Shown: piece by piece, positions 9,257-21,600 of the stretch | How the letters are laid out: each line of letters begins with the position of its first letter | How positions within the stretch are numbered: the first letter of the stretch is position 1 | Assembly (NCBI GenBank): GCA_963920705.1 | Contig: OY987227.1 | Coordinates: 3,440,643-3,504,642, forward strand | DNA from: Odiellus spinosus | Lineage: Eukaryota; Arthropoda; Arachnida; Opiliones; Phalangiidae | Direction: 5' to 3' | Length of the DNA stretch: 64,000 nt | The notes under the pieces: generated by a model | What the model saw: only the letters and a program-made list of their open reading frames with translations | Databases searched by the model: none | Told to the model about the DNA's origin: nothing | Translations under genes and position numbers: made by a program

Positions 9257-11074
9257 TTATTGGGTAAGGGATGATTCATCCTGAGATTGGTCGGCGTCTA
9301 TTTCGGAGTCCGACTGAGTTGAGACCCCAGCGAATTCACGAATCTTGCGTGAGAGCCTATAGATTCGATTGCGATGAGTTTTTCGATCGGAAGCAGGGGT
9401 TATGGCATCGATAGTTGAATCAGTGTATGCGAATACCATTAATTGCCGAGCGAGAAAAGCCACCTGGGACTCCGCAGGACAAAGGGCGGCTAAGGACTCT
9501 TGAATTTCGTGATCAGGTTGATAAAGGTTGTTCGTTATAAAAGCGCGAACGGTAGAGTATGGTAACGGCGGATGAAAATCACCGACTTTGTCCTTCCATT
9601 TATTGTCCGGGATTGAAAGGAAGTAAGGAGAAACCCGAGGAGGCTTCTTCTTGAGCTTGGTATTAGGAGAGTCGACGGTAGTATTCGAGCGTTTTTCACC
9701 GGTGCGTGGAGGGGGGGCTTTAAAGTACTCCTCATGGGTGGTAGGGACAATAACTTCCATCGGTGAAGTTTGGCTAATAGAGGAAGAGGCTTCTGTGGCC
9801 GGGGGGACCGCGGTCGCCGAGGAGGGAGGAAGAATCTGTTGGTCGTGTACGCGCGACGCAGATTCCGAACGAGCAGGTGCCTCAGAGCGTTGGTTGGCTC
9901 GGCGGCGCGAGCGGCCTCTAGGTTGAGGGTCTGTAGCTTCGGAAGTGGGGCATTGGTTTGACCCATGGCCCTCGGCGCGACACAAAATACAGCGAAGTGG
10001 TTCATTAATTTGAAAAACGTGAGTTTCAACCACTTTATCAGGGCCCACGCGGAGAGTGACCGTAACGCGGCGGGGAAGACGCTCAAAGGCCTCGGCGTTA
10101 GCGAAAACGACCTCGACAGCGCGACGGAAGCTTAATACGCGACCCAAACTAGGGTGACTGACCGAGGCGGGTAGGGTCTGTACAGGACCTTGGACAACCC
10201 CAAAATGAGAAAGAATATTTTTAATTACCGAGTCAGGGCAAGTAGGGGGAACGTCAGAGACCACAATGCGGCGAGACCCGACACATACCGGAAGAACTTC
10301 AAGAAGAGTACCGCGAAAAACGAGTCCTTTGGCAATTAAATCGCGCGCCCATGACTTGTCATGGAAGTAAACCGAGATATTTCCATTTGAGCGAGATACG
10401 AACCATATTTGGGCGCCTGGTACGCCGGAGTCAATAATAGCGACGATGTAGTCATTAATAGAGGCGGGGGTATTCCCGGAGCGAATGTAAACCCCATTTT
10501 CAGGGGGAGCTTTGCCAGCCCCAATGGGGATGTCGAAAGAGAAGTTGGTACGCACCTTGGGGAGCGTGGTCTCACTAGCAGACTGGTGAGAGGAGGCTTC
10601 TGAGGTAGACGGTTCAGGTGGAGACACCTTAGTTACCGAGGCGTATGACGGTAGGGAAGACGGCGGTAACTCCAGAGGAGGTGGGCCGGTCGATAGCGAA
10701 GACTGCTGTAGAAAAGGTGACGACACAGGCGGAGCGACACCAGTCCAAGCGAGTGTGGCTGGAACGGCGGATGGAGGGTGAAACATTTGCGGCGGTTGGA
10801 ATGGAAAAGTAGCGTAAGGCGTAGCACCCCCATAAAAGGAGGGTGAGGTGGTGGGGACCCCAGCGGAGGAAAAACCACCATAATAAGGTTGCGGACTAGA
10901 AACATGTGTGGACATGCGCGGTAAACTAGTATGCGGCGAAGAAACAAAAGAGTATGCCTGTAATCCACTCGAAGTAAACGAGGAAGACATCATTTGCGAC
11001 GAAACATTAATTGATGAAACAACCGGCACATTAGTAGCCGGAGGTAAGAGTTCGTGAACGGTAGTAGACGACAT
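9257..11074 (-). CDS. LINE1 ORF1: gag-like RNA-binding protein
   Basis: A 605-residue ORF1 protein expected to coat LINE RNA in the ribonucleoprotein particle. The first ~170 residues are Ser/Pro/Thr-rich and probably disordered. Residues about 175-355 form two successive RRM-like folded segments (inferred from the alternating hydrophobic pattern). A single CCHC zinc knuckle follows at 362-375 (C-x2-C-x4-H-x4-C). A basic, Ser/Arg-rich linker follows, then a C-terminal segment (about 480-590) that is also conserved in the LINE fragment at 33480-33800. The ATG at 11074 is the first in frame. LINE2 carries a diverged homologue at 16839-17619. Confidence 0.92.
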   Translation of the reverse strand: MSSTTVHELLPPATNVPVVSSINVSSQMMSSSFTSSGLQAYSFVSSPHTSLPRMSTHVSSPQPYYGGFSSAGVPTTSPSFYGGATPYATFPFQPPQMFHPPSAVPATLAWTGVAPPVSSPFLQQSSLSTGPPPLELPPSSLPSYASVTKVSPPEPSTSEASSHQSASETTLPKVRTNFSFDIPIGAGKAPPENGVYIRSGNTPASINDYIVAIIDSGVPGAQIWFVSRSNGNISVYFHDKSWARDLIAKGLVFRGTLLEVLPVCVGSRRIVVSDVPPTCPDSVIKNILSHFGVVQGPVQTLPASVSHPSLGRVLSFRRAVEVVFANAEAFERLPRRVTVTLRVGPDKVVETHVFQINEPLRCILCRAEGHGSNQCPTSEATDPQPRGRSRRRANQRSEAPARSESASRVHDQQILPPSSATAVPPATEASSSISQTSPMEVIVPTTHEEYFKAPPPRTGEKRSNTTVDSPNTKLKKKPPRVSPYFLSIPDNKWKDKVGDFHPPLPYSTVRAFITNNLYQPDHEIQESLAALCPAESQVAFLARQLMVFAYTDSTIDAITPASDRKTHRNRIYRLSRKIREFAGVSTQSDSEIDADQSQDESSLTQ

Positions 11075-11430
11075 TGGAGGGGAAGGTATAGTTGGTCTTA
11101 AAAAAGACCGTAGCTAGACCTCCCTTGCCAAAATAGCCAAAATTGCAGGGGCCTAAAGAGCCCTTGTGCAACTTAGCGTCGCCCGACGAAAATAGCCCAG
11201 GGCTAAAAACCCTTATGCACGATAGCGACGGCCGACGAAGGCTTAACGCGAAACTTATAACGCTTGGAAAACGTAAAAATAAACGTATTTAACCGGAATA
11301 AAGTATAAATACCTGAAACGGAACACTTTAAATTTACGAAAAAGCAAAAAATTGCAAAGAAAACGTCCGAAAAACCGCAAAAAGAAAAGCATCTATCGGA
11401 GCTCGCTAACTACACGGCACAACTAAAGTG
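11075..11430 (-). other. LINE1 5' UTR
   Basis: About 356 bp lie between the microsatellite junction and the ORF1 ATG. It must contain the internal promoter of a full-length LINE (known for such elements), but no specific motif was recognised. It contains GGGCT/AGCCC short inverted motifs and resembles 24916-25240, which identifies that stretch as the LINE2 5' UTR. Confidence 0.75.
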
Positions 11431-12019
<589 letters not shown>

Positions 12020-12427
12020 TTTTTTGTTTTTCAAAAGGCACGTTTAATTCGTGAAAAATGGTTATAAGGATTAACAAGGTGGTTTAAGGTTTACAATTAG
12101 TACAAATTATTAAAACAAGTTGATCAGATTAGACAATTGGTTTTGAATTCAACAGTTTAAAAAAAAAAAAAAAAATAGTAGCGTAAAATTTGGACAAAAA
12201 CAAATTATGAAAAGTATGGAGGTAGTAAATTAATAAGTGGATTGATAACAAAATAATTAGATAGAAGTGTTGGAGTTAACATTTGCAAAAATGTATACCG
12301 TAGAATTTTGACAAAAATAAGATATGTAAGGTATTAAGTTAGACACAAAAAGATTGTTGGGTTTAATTAAAAGACAAAAAAAAAATCGTCGAGGCTGTAC
12401 GTTAAGAATGGTCAAGGATGCAAAGAT

Positions 12428-15400
12428 TTAAAAATTTCGAAACCAATGTGGCTCCCTCTCGAAGCCCCAACGGTCGGACAAACGATCAAGCGAAACGGCC
12501 CGCGAACGCTCAGCCCGATAACGAGCAGCTACCCTGTTGACAACCCTCCGTACAAAGAGCCGAGCATACTCGCCAAAGCTTTTCGAAGCCAGGGAAAGGT
12601 TGGACAGATCACCGTAAGTATCGCTTAGGACGACAAGAAAAGTGACGAAAACGAAATTGCACACAGCATGGGTTTGTCCCGGTGGGGAGACAAGGGTCCA
12701 TGCTTCGGATTTGGAGTGGCGGTGACCGGTCCAACCAGAAAGGCAAGCCACGAGGCTATCAAGGACACTGTCTATTAATGGACAGTCGTGGTAGCAATGA
12801 AGGAAGGTGCCTAAGGCATCAGGTTTGATTGTTAAGGGGGTGCACCGTAAACATAGTACATAACACCCCCGCCAATCCGTGCGGCTACATCATTTGTCCC
12901 TAAAGTGCCGCACGCGAAACCGTGCCCGGAACGGGTAACAAGGTCAAACAGCGGGAACCGAAGAACCCCAGACCAGTGCTCCCGCACACACGTGAGGAGG
13001 CTAAGGCAGCAGAAGGTGGAGAAACGGCTTGGCTACCAGAACCCACACAGCAGTGCCATACGGCCTCCGTAATGTAACCGAGACCCAACAAGACCGACTC
13101 AAAGGCAGAGGGAGCTGCCAGGGCCCAGGACGGGCCCCGCGAGTCGGCCGGGTGTGGGCGAGACGGCCGTGTTCCAATTCGCGGAACTAGGACGGATCCT
13201 AGAACTCGGGCCCCCTCACCACGACAAGGATGGAACACTACCCCCACCCTGCGCACGGACAGGTGGGGGGAGGGGGAAGGTGCCTAAGGCAGGACAAAAG
13301 GGGCAAGAGGGCGAATCAAGACTCCGAACGACGTGACAGAGACGGGCGGGAGAGGGTAGAGCCCCGTGGAGGGCGCGCCACCTAACGCAAAGTTCCGCGC
13401 GAGAGTTAAGTGGGGATAATTTACTTCCTTCCCACCACGCTAAAGATGGGATAACTTCTAAGTCGGGTGGAGACAGAGGCAAAACGGGGCGATATCTAAG
13501 ACCAATCAGGCTAGTGTAAATGGAAGCGGTCCGAGGGGAGTCAGAGAGCGCGAGCTTTCTGACTCGTCCGCACCAAAAATACTCGATAAACGCGTGTAAG
13601 CCAGAGTCGGGGTGGAAGAGAAAAGTAGGGGACAGCCCGCGGGACGTAAAAGCACCTGGGAGGGACCGAATGATGGCGTTTGTGACGGAACGGATTTGGG
13701 AAACTATTAGACGCGAGGAAGGTCGTCCCGCAAGCAAAAAACTCTGCGTTAACCACCTCCCACTATCATCGAGAAGATCGCCAAGGTACTGAACTCCAAG
13801 GGCTGCCAGTCTATCAAAAAAATCGCGTGTCAAAGAAGCCCCGTCCACGGTAGATAAGAAAGGGGAACCGACCAGAGGGAGTCTTAGAATAGCCTGCTTG
13901 GAAGATAAAGACGGGTCAAGTCTTAGGGGTAGACGAAATAAAAGTACTAAAGCCGTTGAATAAAAAGGAATGCGGCTATTAACCGAATGACTAGTCAATA
14001 GGGCTTCTCTGACGGACGGGACTCTTGGTAAATGTTTTCGAAACAGGGATTGGATTTCAGATGTTGGCTCAGATATGAAGAGCCGGGCAAGCATCTGAAT
14101 ACGGAAAGCGTCTATTTTACTAGGAATGTGAACCAACCCTAGACCACCATCCCGTCTATGCGGGTAGAGGGAGTGAGACGGAACCCAATGGACACCTGAC
14201 CATAAAAAATCTACGAGCATCGATTGCCACTCCTTAACTATCGCCAAGGGAGGGTTAAGAATTTTTAGACGATGCCACAGCACCGATGCAGCTAATTGAT
14301 TGATAAGGAGTACACGACCGGTGAGAGAGCATAAATGTCTATACCGGCGCCATCTCCCGAGAACTTTAGTTAAACGGGACGAGAGCTCCGACCAATTCCT
14401 GCCTTCATACTCCGTAGAGTTCCCAAGGTATGCACCAAGGAAGAGCCCTCCATCCGTCCCAGACGGAATAGGTAGAACGCACGGCGGCGGATTACTCTTC
14501 CACGCCCCACACCAAAGGATGAAGGACTTATCGTAATTGATAAGAGCTGCAGAAGCCGTACAATAGAGTGTGAGAGCTTCGTCTAAAACTTGAAATTCCG
14601 AAAGGGCTCGAATAAGGGATGTAAAATCATCTGCAAAGGTGGCTGAAGTGGTGCTAAAATGTGATGGGCCAAGTCTAACTGGAAGGGTGCGCCTTAAGTG
14701 TGAGAGAAGCGGCTCCAGGGACAAAACGAATAGGAGGCCCGAAAGAGGACAACCCTGCCGTATCCCCCTAGAGAAACTGATCTCGCGAGTAAGGGTGTTA
14801 TTAACTCTTACCTTAAAAAAGGAATTAGTGTAAATAACTTCGAAAAAACTTAGAAGCTGAGCAGGGAAACCAAAAACGCGTAAAACTCTAAAAAGGTAGG
14901 CATGGTCCACCCTATCGAATGCCTTTCGGAAATCCACATTTACCAAAGCCAAAGACTCGTCGTTATCGTTCGCTAAAGCGATACTATCGCGCAGAGTCGA
15001 GAGGGTATCGTAAATGCACCTTCCCGGGATCGAATAAGTCTGAGAAGCGTGGACTAGGTCGCCAACGACGGTGTTAACGCGACTCGCCAAAACTCGTGCA
15101 AAAATTTTATAATCCGCGTTAGTTAAAGAAACAGGGCGCCAGTTTGCGAGGTTAAAGAGGTCGCCGTTCTTCGGTATTAGAGAAATTACTGATGCCGTAA
15201 ACGAACGCCAGTAAGTGCGGTTGAATGGGAGCTCTGTAAAGACCTTAGCCAAAACAGGACCCAGCAAAGACCAAAAACACAAATAAAATTCTACGGGAAT
15301 ACCGTCGAGGCCACTCGCCTTACCGCGAGAGAGACGCTTCACGGCATTATTAATTTCAGGCAAGGTAAAAGCACCGTCAATGGCTTCAGAGTCCACGGGG

Positions 15401-16695
15401 TTTAAGCGAGGAAGTCCCATGGTAAGGTCATGAAAAGAGGGGTTGGTGGAAGACGAAGGCGTGGAGGGAGAATATAACTCCCTGTAGAAGTCAATAACGG
15501 TATCTACAATCGCGTTAGGGTCCTGAACCAAAATTCCACGACTATCATACAGACCGGGCATGAGGTTTGCGGAAGAAGCCTTCTTTTCCATCCGGTAAAA
15601 ATCCCGAGAAGGGACGTCAACCGAACGGAAATGAGACTCGCGAGCGCGTTGTATAGAGTCACCAGCCTGCTGAAGTAAAAGAACGCCGAGGCGTTCCGCG
15701 AGGCGTGACTCAATCAACTCAGGGTCAGAAGAAGCCACCTGGGACTCCATTAACCGAACTTCACGCTTATCTCGATGATGCCAAAAAAGCATACTAAATC
15801 GCTTCACCTCAGGCTTTACGGCGACAAACCACCAGAAAGTCCAAGGACGAACTGGGGGCCTGGCGTCCAAATCACTCCCTAGGTGAGTACGCATAGCTTC
15901 GACAAAGGGTTCATCGTTAAGAGCGCGAACATTAAATCTCCAGAAGGGAGAACACTTAGGCACATTAAAAGTCTCAGTAAATTCACACGAAACCGCGTCA
16001 TGGTCCGAATAATGCGTCGGTAGGTGACGTACCGACTTTATACGGTGAACGGAACGGATATAGATTCGGTCTAGTCTCGCGGAAATAAGTTTGCCATGGT
16101 TCCGAGAGCGGCATGTAAAACTGCGAGTGGACGGGTGCAGTAAACGAAACGCGTCAATGAAATCGAAAGTCGCGACGAGGGTACGTAAGGCCCGCTTAAG
16201 GCAAAACGAGTCTCCCTACAATTAAGCTTGTCAATGTCCGGGTTGAGGCAGCAGTTGAAGTCGCCAGAGAGGACGACCGAGTCTGACGGATCAGTAAGTG
16301 CGAGTTTATCAGAGATAAAATTTAAAGTATTTAATGCAACCTCGTCGCTAGTGGCGCTAAGATGAACATTGAAAAGGTGCAAGGTACTTGGCGAAAAAAG
16401 AGACCCGGAAGTAAATGCACCTTGCTAGGTAGAAATCTAATTCGAGTACGCGATCGACGAGAGAAGGCATTATGCCCACTGAAACGCCAGAGCCGCGATA
16501 GTTGTCGTCAGTGGCGTGATAAAAAATGTTAGGCCACTGGGTCCAGATGTATGAACGCGAGAAGACTGGTGAGATGTTAGTCTCTTGCATACAAACAACA
16601 GAAGGAGAGTATCGGGCGGTAAAATCGCGAGCGCGCATGAAAGTAATTTCCGTTCCCATACCGCGAACGTTAAAACTTAGAATTGTCTGGTTCAT
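12428..16695 (-). pseudogene. LINE2 ORF2 (endonuclease/RT), disrupted
   Basis: On the minus strand the endonuclease begins at 16695 (LSFNVRG, QETN), changes frame near 16370 and again between 16071 and 15963. The long open block 15963-13292 carries the linker and a full reverse transcriptase with FADD in place of YADD. The C-terminal zinc segment starts normally (CPFCPALGTF) and is then broken by a 456-bp insertion at 12819-13274. Coding sequence resumes to about 12428. At least two frameshifts plus the insertion make it inactive. Confidence 0.88.
12802..13291 (-). mobile_element. GC-rich SINE-like insertion with 17-bp TSD
   Basis: A 456-bp GC-rich segment (12819-13274) is flanked by perfect direct repeats GGAAGGTGCCTAAGGCA at 12802-12818 and 13275-13291, interrupting LINE2 ORF2. 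The minus strand begins CCCTCCCCCCACCTGTCC, which pairs with the downstream GGGTGGGGG to form a strong 5' hairpin. A second copy starts near 33800. There is no poly-A tail or protein-coding capacity. The TSD length fits a LINE-mobilised SINE; the family is unknown to me. Confidence 0.75.
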
Positions 16696-16838
16696 TAATG
16701 ATAAATTAAAAAAAAGAGAGATGGGGGAACCGCCGTAGTAGGTAGCGCTGGAGTATTAGTGTTAACGGTGGTGATTGCTGGAGAAGATGCGACCGACGAA
16801 TGTGCAGTCAACGGTGGCATAGTCGTTGCGGTGGTCGC

Positions 16839-17619
16839 TTAAAACGTAGCTATTGTTGTAGCGGCCGCGGAAACAGGTGGCTGGGGAACTGGGCAGGCGC
16901 GAGACATATGACCAGTCTTGTCGCAAACGCTGCACTTGGCTGTCGTGTTTACTCCAAGGGTAAAGCGCTCGGAGTTTACGAAGACGGTAAAGAAAGGTGG
17001 TAAATGTCGGTAGTCATCATCCGTCGCGAAAAGAGCAGTGGCTTCACGGCGGGCACACCGGATATGTTTGAATTCGGGCTTAGATGCAGCCGCAGTAACA
17101 CTTCGAATTTTACCTTGGACGACGCCATACGTAGCCAGTATGGTGTGGATCATAGTGTCGGTAATTAATGGGTTGACCCCGGAAAGTTGCACTTTCTTAG
17201 GGGCGACCCCTAACGGAAAACACTCCAGGTGTTAGTTCCTGAAGCTAACGCCATCAGCGATAAGTTTCGTGGCCCAAGATTTGTCAGAGAAGTAAACAAA
17301 AATCTGTCCCGTTTCACGGTAAATATCGGTGACTACCTTGGCAGGAACTACCTTCGTAATGGCATCTAGATAATCTTCAACGGAAGACGAACGAATAGAA
17401 ATATATCTTTCAGCCTCGGTGGAGGTGGACTTGAAAGAGAAGGTATGTGGTGGCGGTTTTTGCTGGATAGAAGAACCTACAATATTAGCCCAGGAAGTAG
17501 ATGACCCCGCTTGAGGCGCGGAAGTACCAGTAGCCGTGGTCGTAGAGGCAGAAGAAAACGCAAAAATATGCGAAGACGGAGAGTTAGTTGATGGCGTAAT
17601 AGTTACGGTTGAAGATGTC
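16839..17619 (-). pseudogene. LINE2 ORF1 (gag-like), frameshifted and truncated
   Basis: This is a homologue of LINE1 ORF1. The upstream part (17619 to about 17232) has the Ser/Thr-rich region and the first folded segment (FVYFSDKSWATKLIADG aligns with the LINE1 VYFHDKSWARDLIAKG block). A stop or frameshift follows at 17195-17232, then the second part with the CCHC knuckle (CSVCDKTGHMSRACP). The Polinton insertion cuts it a few codons after the presumed start, whose ATG appears mutated. Confidence 0.82.
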
Positions 17620-18388
17620 AGTAGGGTATAAAGGGGCGGACTGGCACAGCCTGCCGCTATACCTTTAACATAGCGGCAGTCTGGCACAGCCTGCCGCTAT
17701 ACATTTAACATAGCGGCAGCCTGCCGCTATACTTTAACATAGCGGCAGCGGCAGTCCTCGAAATCAAGAACAGGCTGCCGCGGCAGAGGCAGTTCCTTAT
17801 CTTCACTGTGTGATATTATAATTTTGTTTATTTAGATAAGTACGTCATCATCACGTGACTTTCAGTTACACAATTAGGTTTTTAACCAATCACGTTGGCT
17901 TAGGTACCTTGAATTCATGAAAAAATTGCTCGTCGGAATACACATAAAGCTTTTGATAGTTAAATTTTTTTTTTGTATTTTGTGAGCCCGGGAGTCGAAC
18001 CCGAACCCTCCTGAATGTAAGAATTACATGCTAACCACTAAACCATTTTCTCTTATCGATAATTTGTCTAAAATGCTGTAGCTTTAACACTTATCACTTA
18101 TTTGAAACACCATCTACTTCATTATCGTACTAACGCTTAATTCAAAGAAAGGTTGAGACAGCATCTTATCTCTTTGCTTACACATAGAGACCATTATCTA
18201 TACTTTTGGTTGGTACCACTAACAAAGGCAAGATTATACTTTTATATCTTTACTCCTATTATCAAGTGTGGAATGAATGTACGCTATCTCATGATTGGAA
18301 ATTTAAATTTTTAAGCGCCAAATTATTAGCGTAACTAAAAGCTCTAAAGAGACCCCACTGTCATGCGTTCAAGTTCGTAGTTTTATCG
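17620..18388 (+). repeat. Left terminal inverted repeat of the Polinton-type element
   Basis: 769 bp, inverse of 24147-24915. The outer ~150 bp hold a nested set of short inverted motifs (CTGCCGCTATAC / GTATAGCGGCAG type, three copies), and a tRNA-like segment lies at about 17983-18053. Mismatches against the right copy were noticed only near 17635, 17656 and 17783. Confidence 0.93.
17983..18053 (-). other. tRNA-like sequence (left TIR copy)
   Basis: The minus strand has an A-box-like TGGTTTAGTGGTTAGC and a good T-arm/B-box (GGGTTCGACTCCC) with a 5-bp T stem. An ATGTAA/TTACAT hairpin occupies the anticodon position. The acceptor halves do not pair, and an A-rich stretch follows the 3' side. 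It is therefore more likely a tRNA-derived relic or Pol III promoter module than a working tRNA. Confidence 0.5.
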
Positions 18389-18610
18389 TAATTTCCGTCA
18401 TCCTCTTATATGTGGATAATAACAATATCCCGTTATCGTTGTTAGCGAACCGTTTTATCAATGATATACTTAGAGTCAACATGCCCAATCAATCAGTTTA
18501 AAAGAGATTTTCAATAATGTTTGGTTTTATAACGTTTATTTCATATTTATTATCTCAGAAGTAATATATTTATACACAATTTCAATCAAAATTTTAATTA
18601 TTAATACAAG

Positions 18611-21600
18611 TTACATAATTTTATAATGTCCGTGAGCGAGAGTGGCTATCCCATCATCCAACACGTAGCGTTTATCGTCACATGGGTTTAAACATAGTTT
18701 GCTCTGCTGAACTGTCGTCAACTCATGCTTTTTTGCTCACGATTCTCTTCATTACCGCCACGGTAACCCGTCTGTTGAGCAGACAGTCCCGATAATGTTC
18801 GTGGAGTATGGTTTTCTTCACCACACGCTTGCACACCCCCTTCGCGGTCTTTTTTTACCCACCGTCGAGAGGATAGAGTACATCTTAGGGCGTAACCCAC
18901 AGAATTCCTTAATAGGAATACCGTTTAGTTCGTCTTTGAATTTTCCGAGAACTTTTTTGTTCTCGTCGCTAAAGAGTGGATGTACGATAGGGTAGCCAGA
19001 GAAGTCGTAATGCTCGGCTTGTTTGGCAAAGTCGGCGTAGAGGTCATCTGTTTCAATGAAGTTTGTAAGACTGTCTGCAAAGAGAAATGAAAATATATTA
19101 AATATACAGCCTATATCGGGTCATATCGAACAAATAAAATAATTACCAGTATCTGTAAACAGAAGTTTTGCCTTATCTCCATACTGCGCTCTTATAACAC
19201 ACCATAATGAAAGTTGTACATCAATAACTTTGACAGATCAAGTATGGTAAAACCCATATATATAGGACGGTTCAGAACGATTTTCTTTTTCTTCATGTGA
19301 ATCCCAACCAGTTCGTTTTGAAAAATCGACAATTTTTCGAATGCCGGTGAATTTACCTTCTTAATCACTTTCCTAGGTGTTTGTGCTAAATGGAATTCAA
19401 TCCGATTCCGTAGATTTTCCATTGTTTTACCTACGTAGAAAGATAAGACAAACATTCAAATTGCTGCGTGTGTATTTACTTATGTGTGTACGCGCACTCA
19501 CCGAAAACTGCATTATTCATTAATTTAAAAAAATCTTTCTCAAAATCATTGGTTGCTAATTTACGCTTTTCCGTATTGAAGTTTATGTAGTCTGCGAGCC
19601 AAGCTCCCTGCTCGAACGATACAACACGATGAAGCTTTCCTACCACAAGACCTTCTTCCACATAATATTTTAAGTTCCTATAATGAACTACGTATTTTGT
19701 TTTCGGGTTAAGATTCGGTACAAGTTTGGGTAGAGAGTCTTTCAACGGGATGTTCAGATGCTTTAACTGCTCCTTGGAGAATTCAGAAAATTCGTCGCTC
19801 TTGATGATGCGTTTTTCAGGTGCTAGTGGTAGATCATTATGATTGGCGTGAAGTTCTGCGGGATAGATAAGGTCTACTTCAACGATAAAGCCAACTTTAT
19901 CATCATCCGGATGACGGAGAATTTCCTCGGTAGAGATGGAATCATCCCATTTGAAGTTTTTCATCGGCATGAGGTCTCTCATGACTGTTCCATATAGGTT
20001 GTTACAATCTACGAGATGGGAAATCGATCTTAAAACTTTGAATTTACGGAACCCTCAAATTACGGAAATTTACCTAAATATGTGATGAAACTATTAGATT
20101 TCTCCTCGTCGTATGTCTCGGGAATAAGATTATTATTGGCGGTTGCGAAACGGTGGCTAATAATAGATACTCCACCACGAATTCCTCGTTCTATCATCAG
20201 GTGCATATCAGGATCTAAAAGTAGATCCAACTCTACCTTTGTCATATGTAGAGCACTTTCCCATGCGAAACCGGGTCCCGTATAAGCGTGAGCGCTGTCC
20301 AACTTATAATAACTCTTACAAATTGCCCGGAATGACTCGAAAACATCAGCAAGTTGAAGGGTGTCAGTGGTTACGTACAGATCATGATACTCGCCTGTAA
20401 TAAATGTGATTAGTATGTGAAAGGTTTTCACAAATAAAATAATCTTACCCATATTTTGGATATTAAAGGTTTTCCAGACATTCTGAGCGTGTTCATAGTC
20501 AGAATCACTGATGTGTGAGTCAGTAAGAATATTGAAGAACGCCTCTTTAGGAGGTAGTTTCTTCTCCTCAAATTTTTCTTCAGTGTCCATATAATCATAC
20601 GGATACAGCCCTTTACGTAAGAGAACCGCGATTTCGTTAGGGGAGTAGATAGATTTTAAAATCGGAAATTTATCCGATCCTTCTTTGGCTAAGTTTTCTA
20701 CGAGGGTTTCTAGTGAGGCGGGCAGAAATCTAAGTGAATCTACGAAACGTAGCCGACCTAACGAAAATGATACGAATTTTTCACTATTGGATGGAATACC
20801 CTATATCCTTATCCTTGATCAATCCAATTCGCTGCATAATTAGATGGGAGTCATATCCAGACAAATTGTGAAAAAATACAGGAACATAATTTGGTGCGTG
20901 TATTTGGAGATTGCAGGTGTTGTGTGCAGCTCCCCGATGCGCTCCAGAGTAATGGTCATGATCCCGCACTTTATAATCCCTCGAGGTAAAAGCACTACCA
21001 CAGAGATAGCAGATGTCAGCCTGTAACCACGAGTTCGTCTCTAACTTCGTTAACTCCATTGGTATGTTTTCCTTGATTTTCTTCAAGATGATATCCGATT
21101 CATATAATAGGCTTTTGAGAAATACTGAAGTAGCATCGTCACCTCTGTATGTGACCGGTTTCCCGTTTGTACCTATAAAATTAATTTTAAGTAAAGACAG
21201 GGGGGGGGGGTGATTAAGAAATATTTTAGCTTACCATCTGGTCCAACAACGACGTACGAAAACCCACATGATTTGTGTAAAGCCAATGTAGTTGTTGAAG
21301 ATAACGAAGAATCCGGCATACATGTATTAACCTTTGGCATTATAGCCTCAAAGTCCGCATATATTACGTACGGGACTCTCTGCCGCCAGGCGAACTTCTT
21401 GAACTTACAAATGGAATCATCGATTGGCATCGAAGTAAGCTGAGGTCCATGAAAACTGCACTCTTTAACATGCTGACTATGATTATGTTTCGCGTTTTCA
21501 CCGGAAAATCTATGTAGACAGTAGCGGCAGTACCACATTGTACAATGATGATTAGAAAAATCACCACTCAAAAGTCGACTTAGATTCTTGATTAGACAAA

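Noticed and set aside
17983..18053. Functional tRNA gene
   Set aside because: The T arm is good, but the acceptor halves do not pair and the D and anticodon arms are weak, so it is called only tRNA-like.
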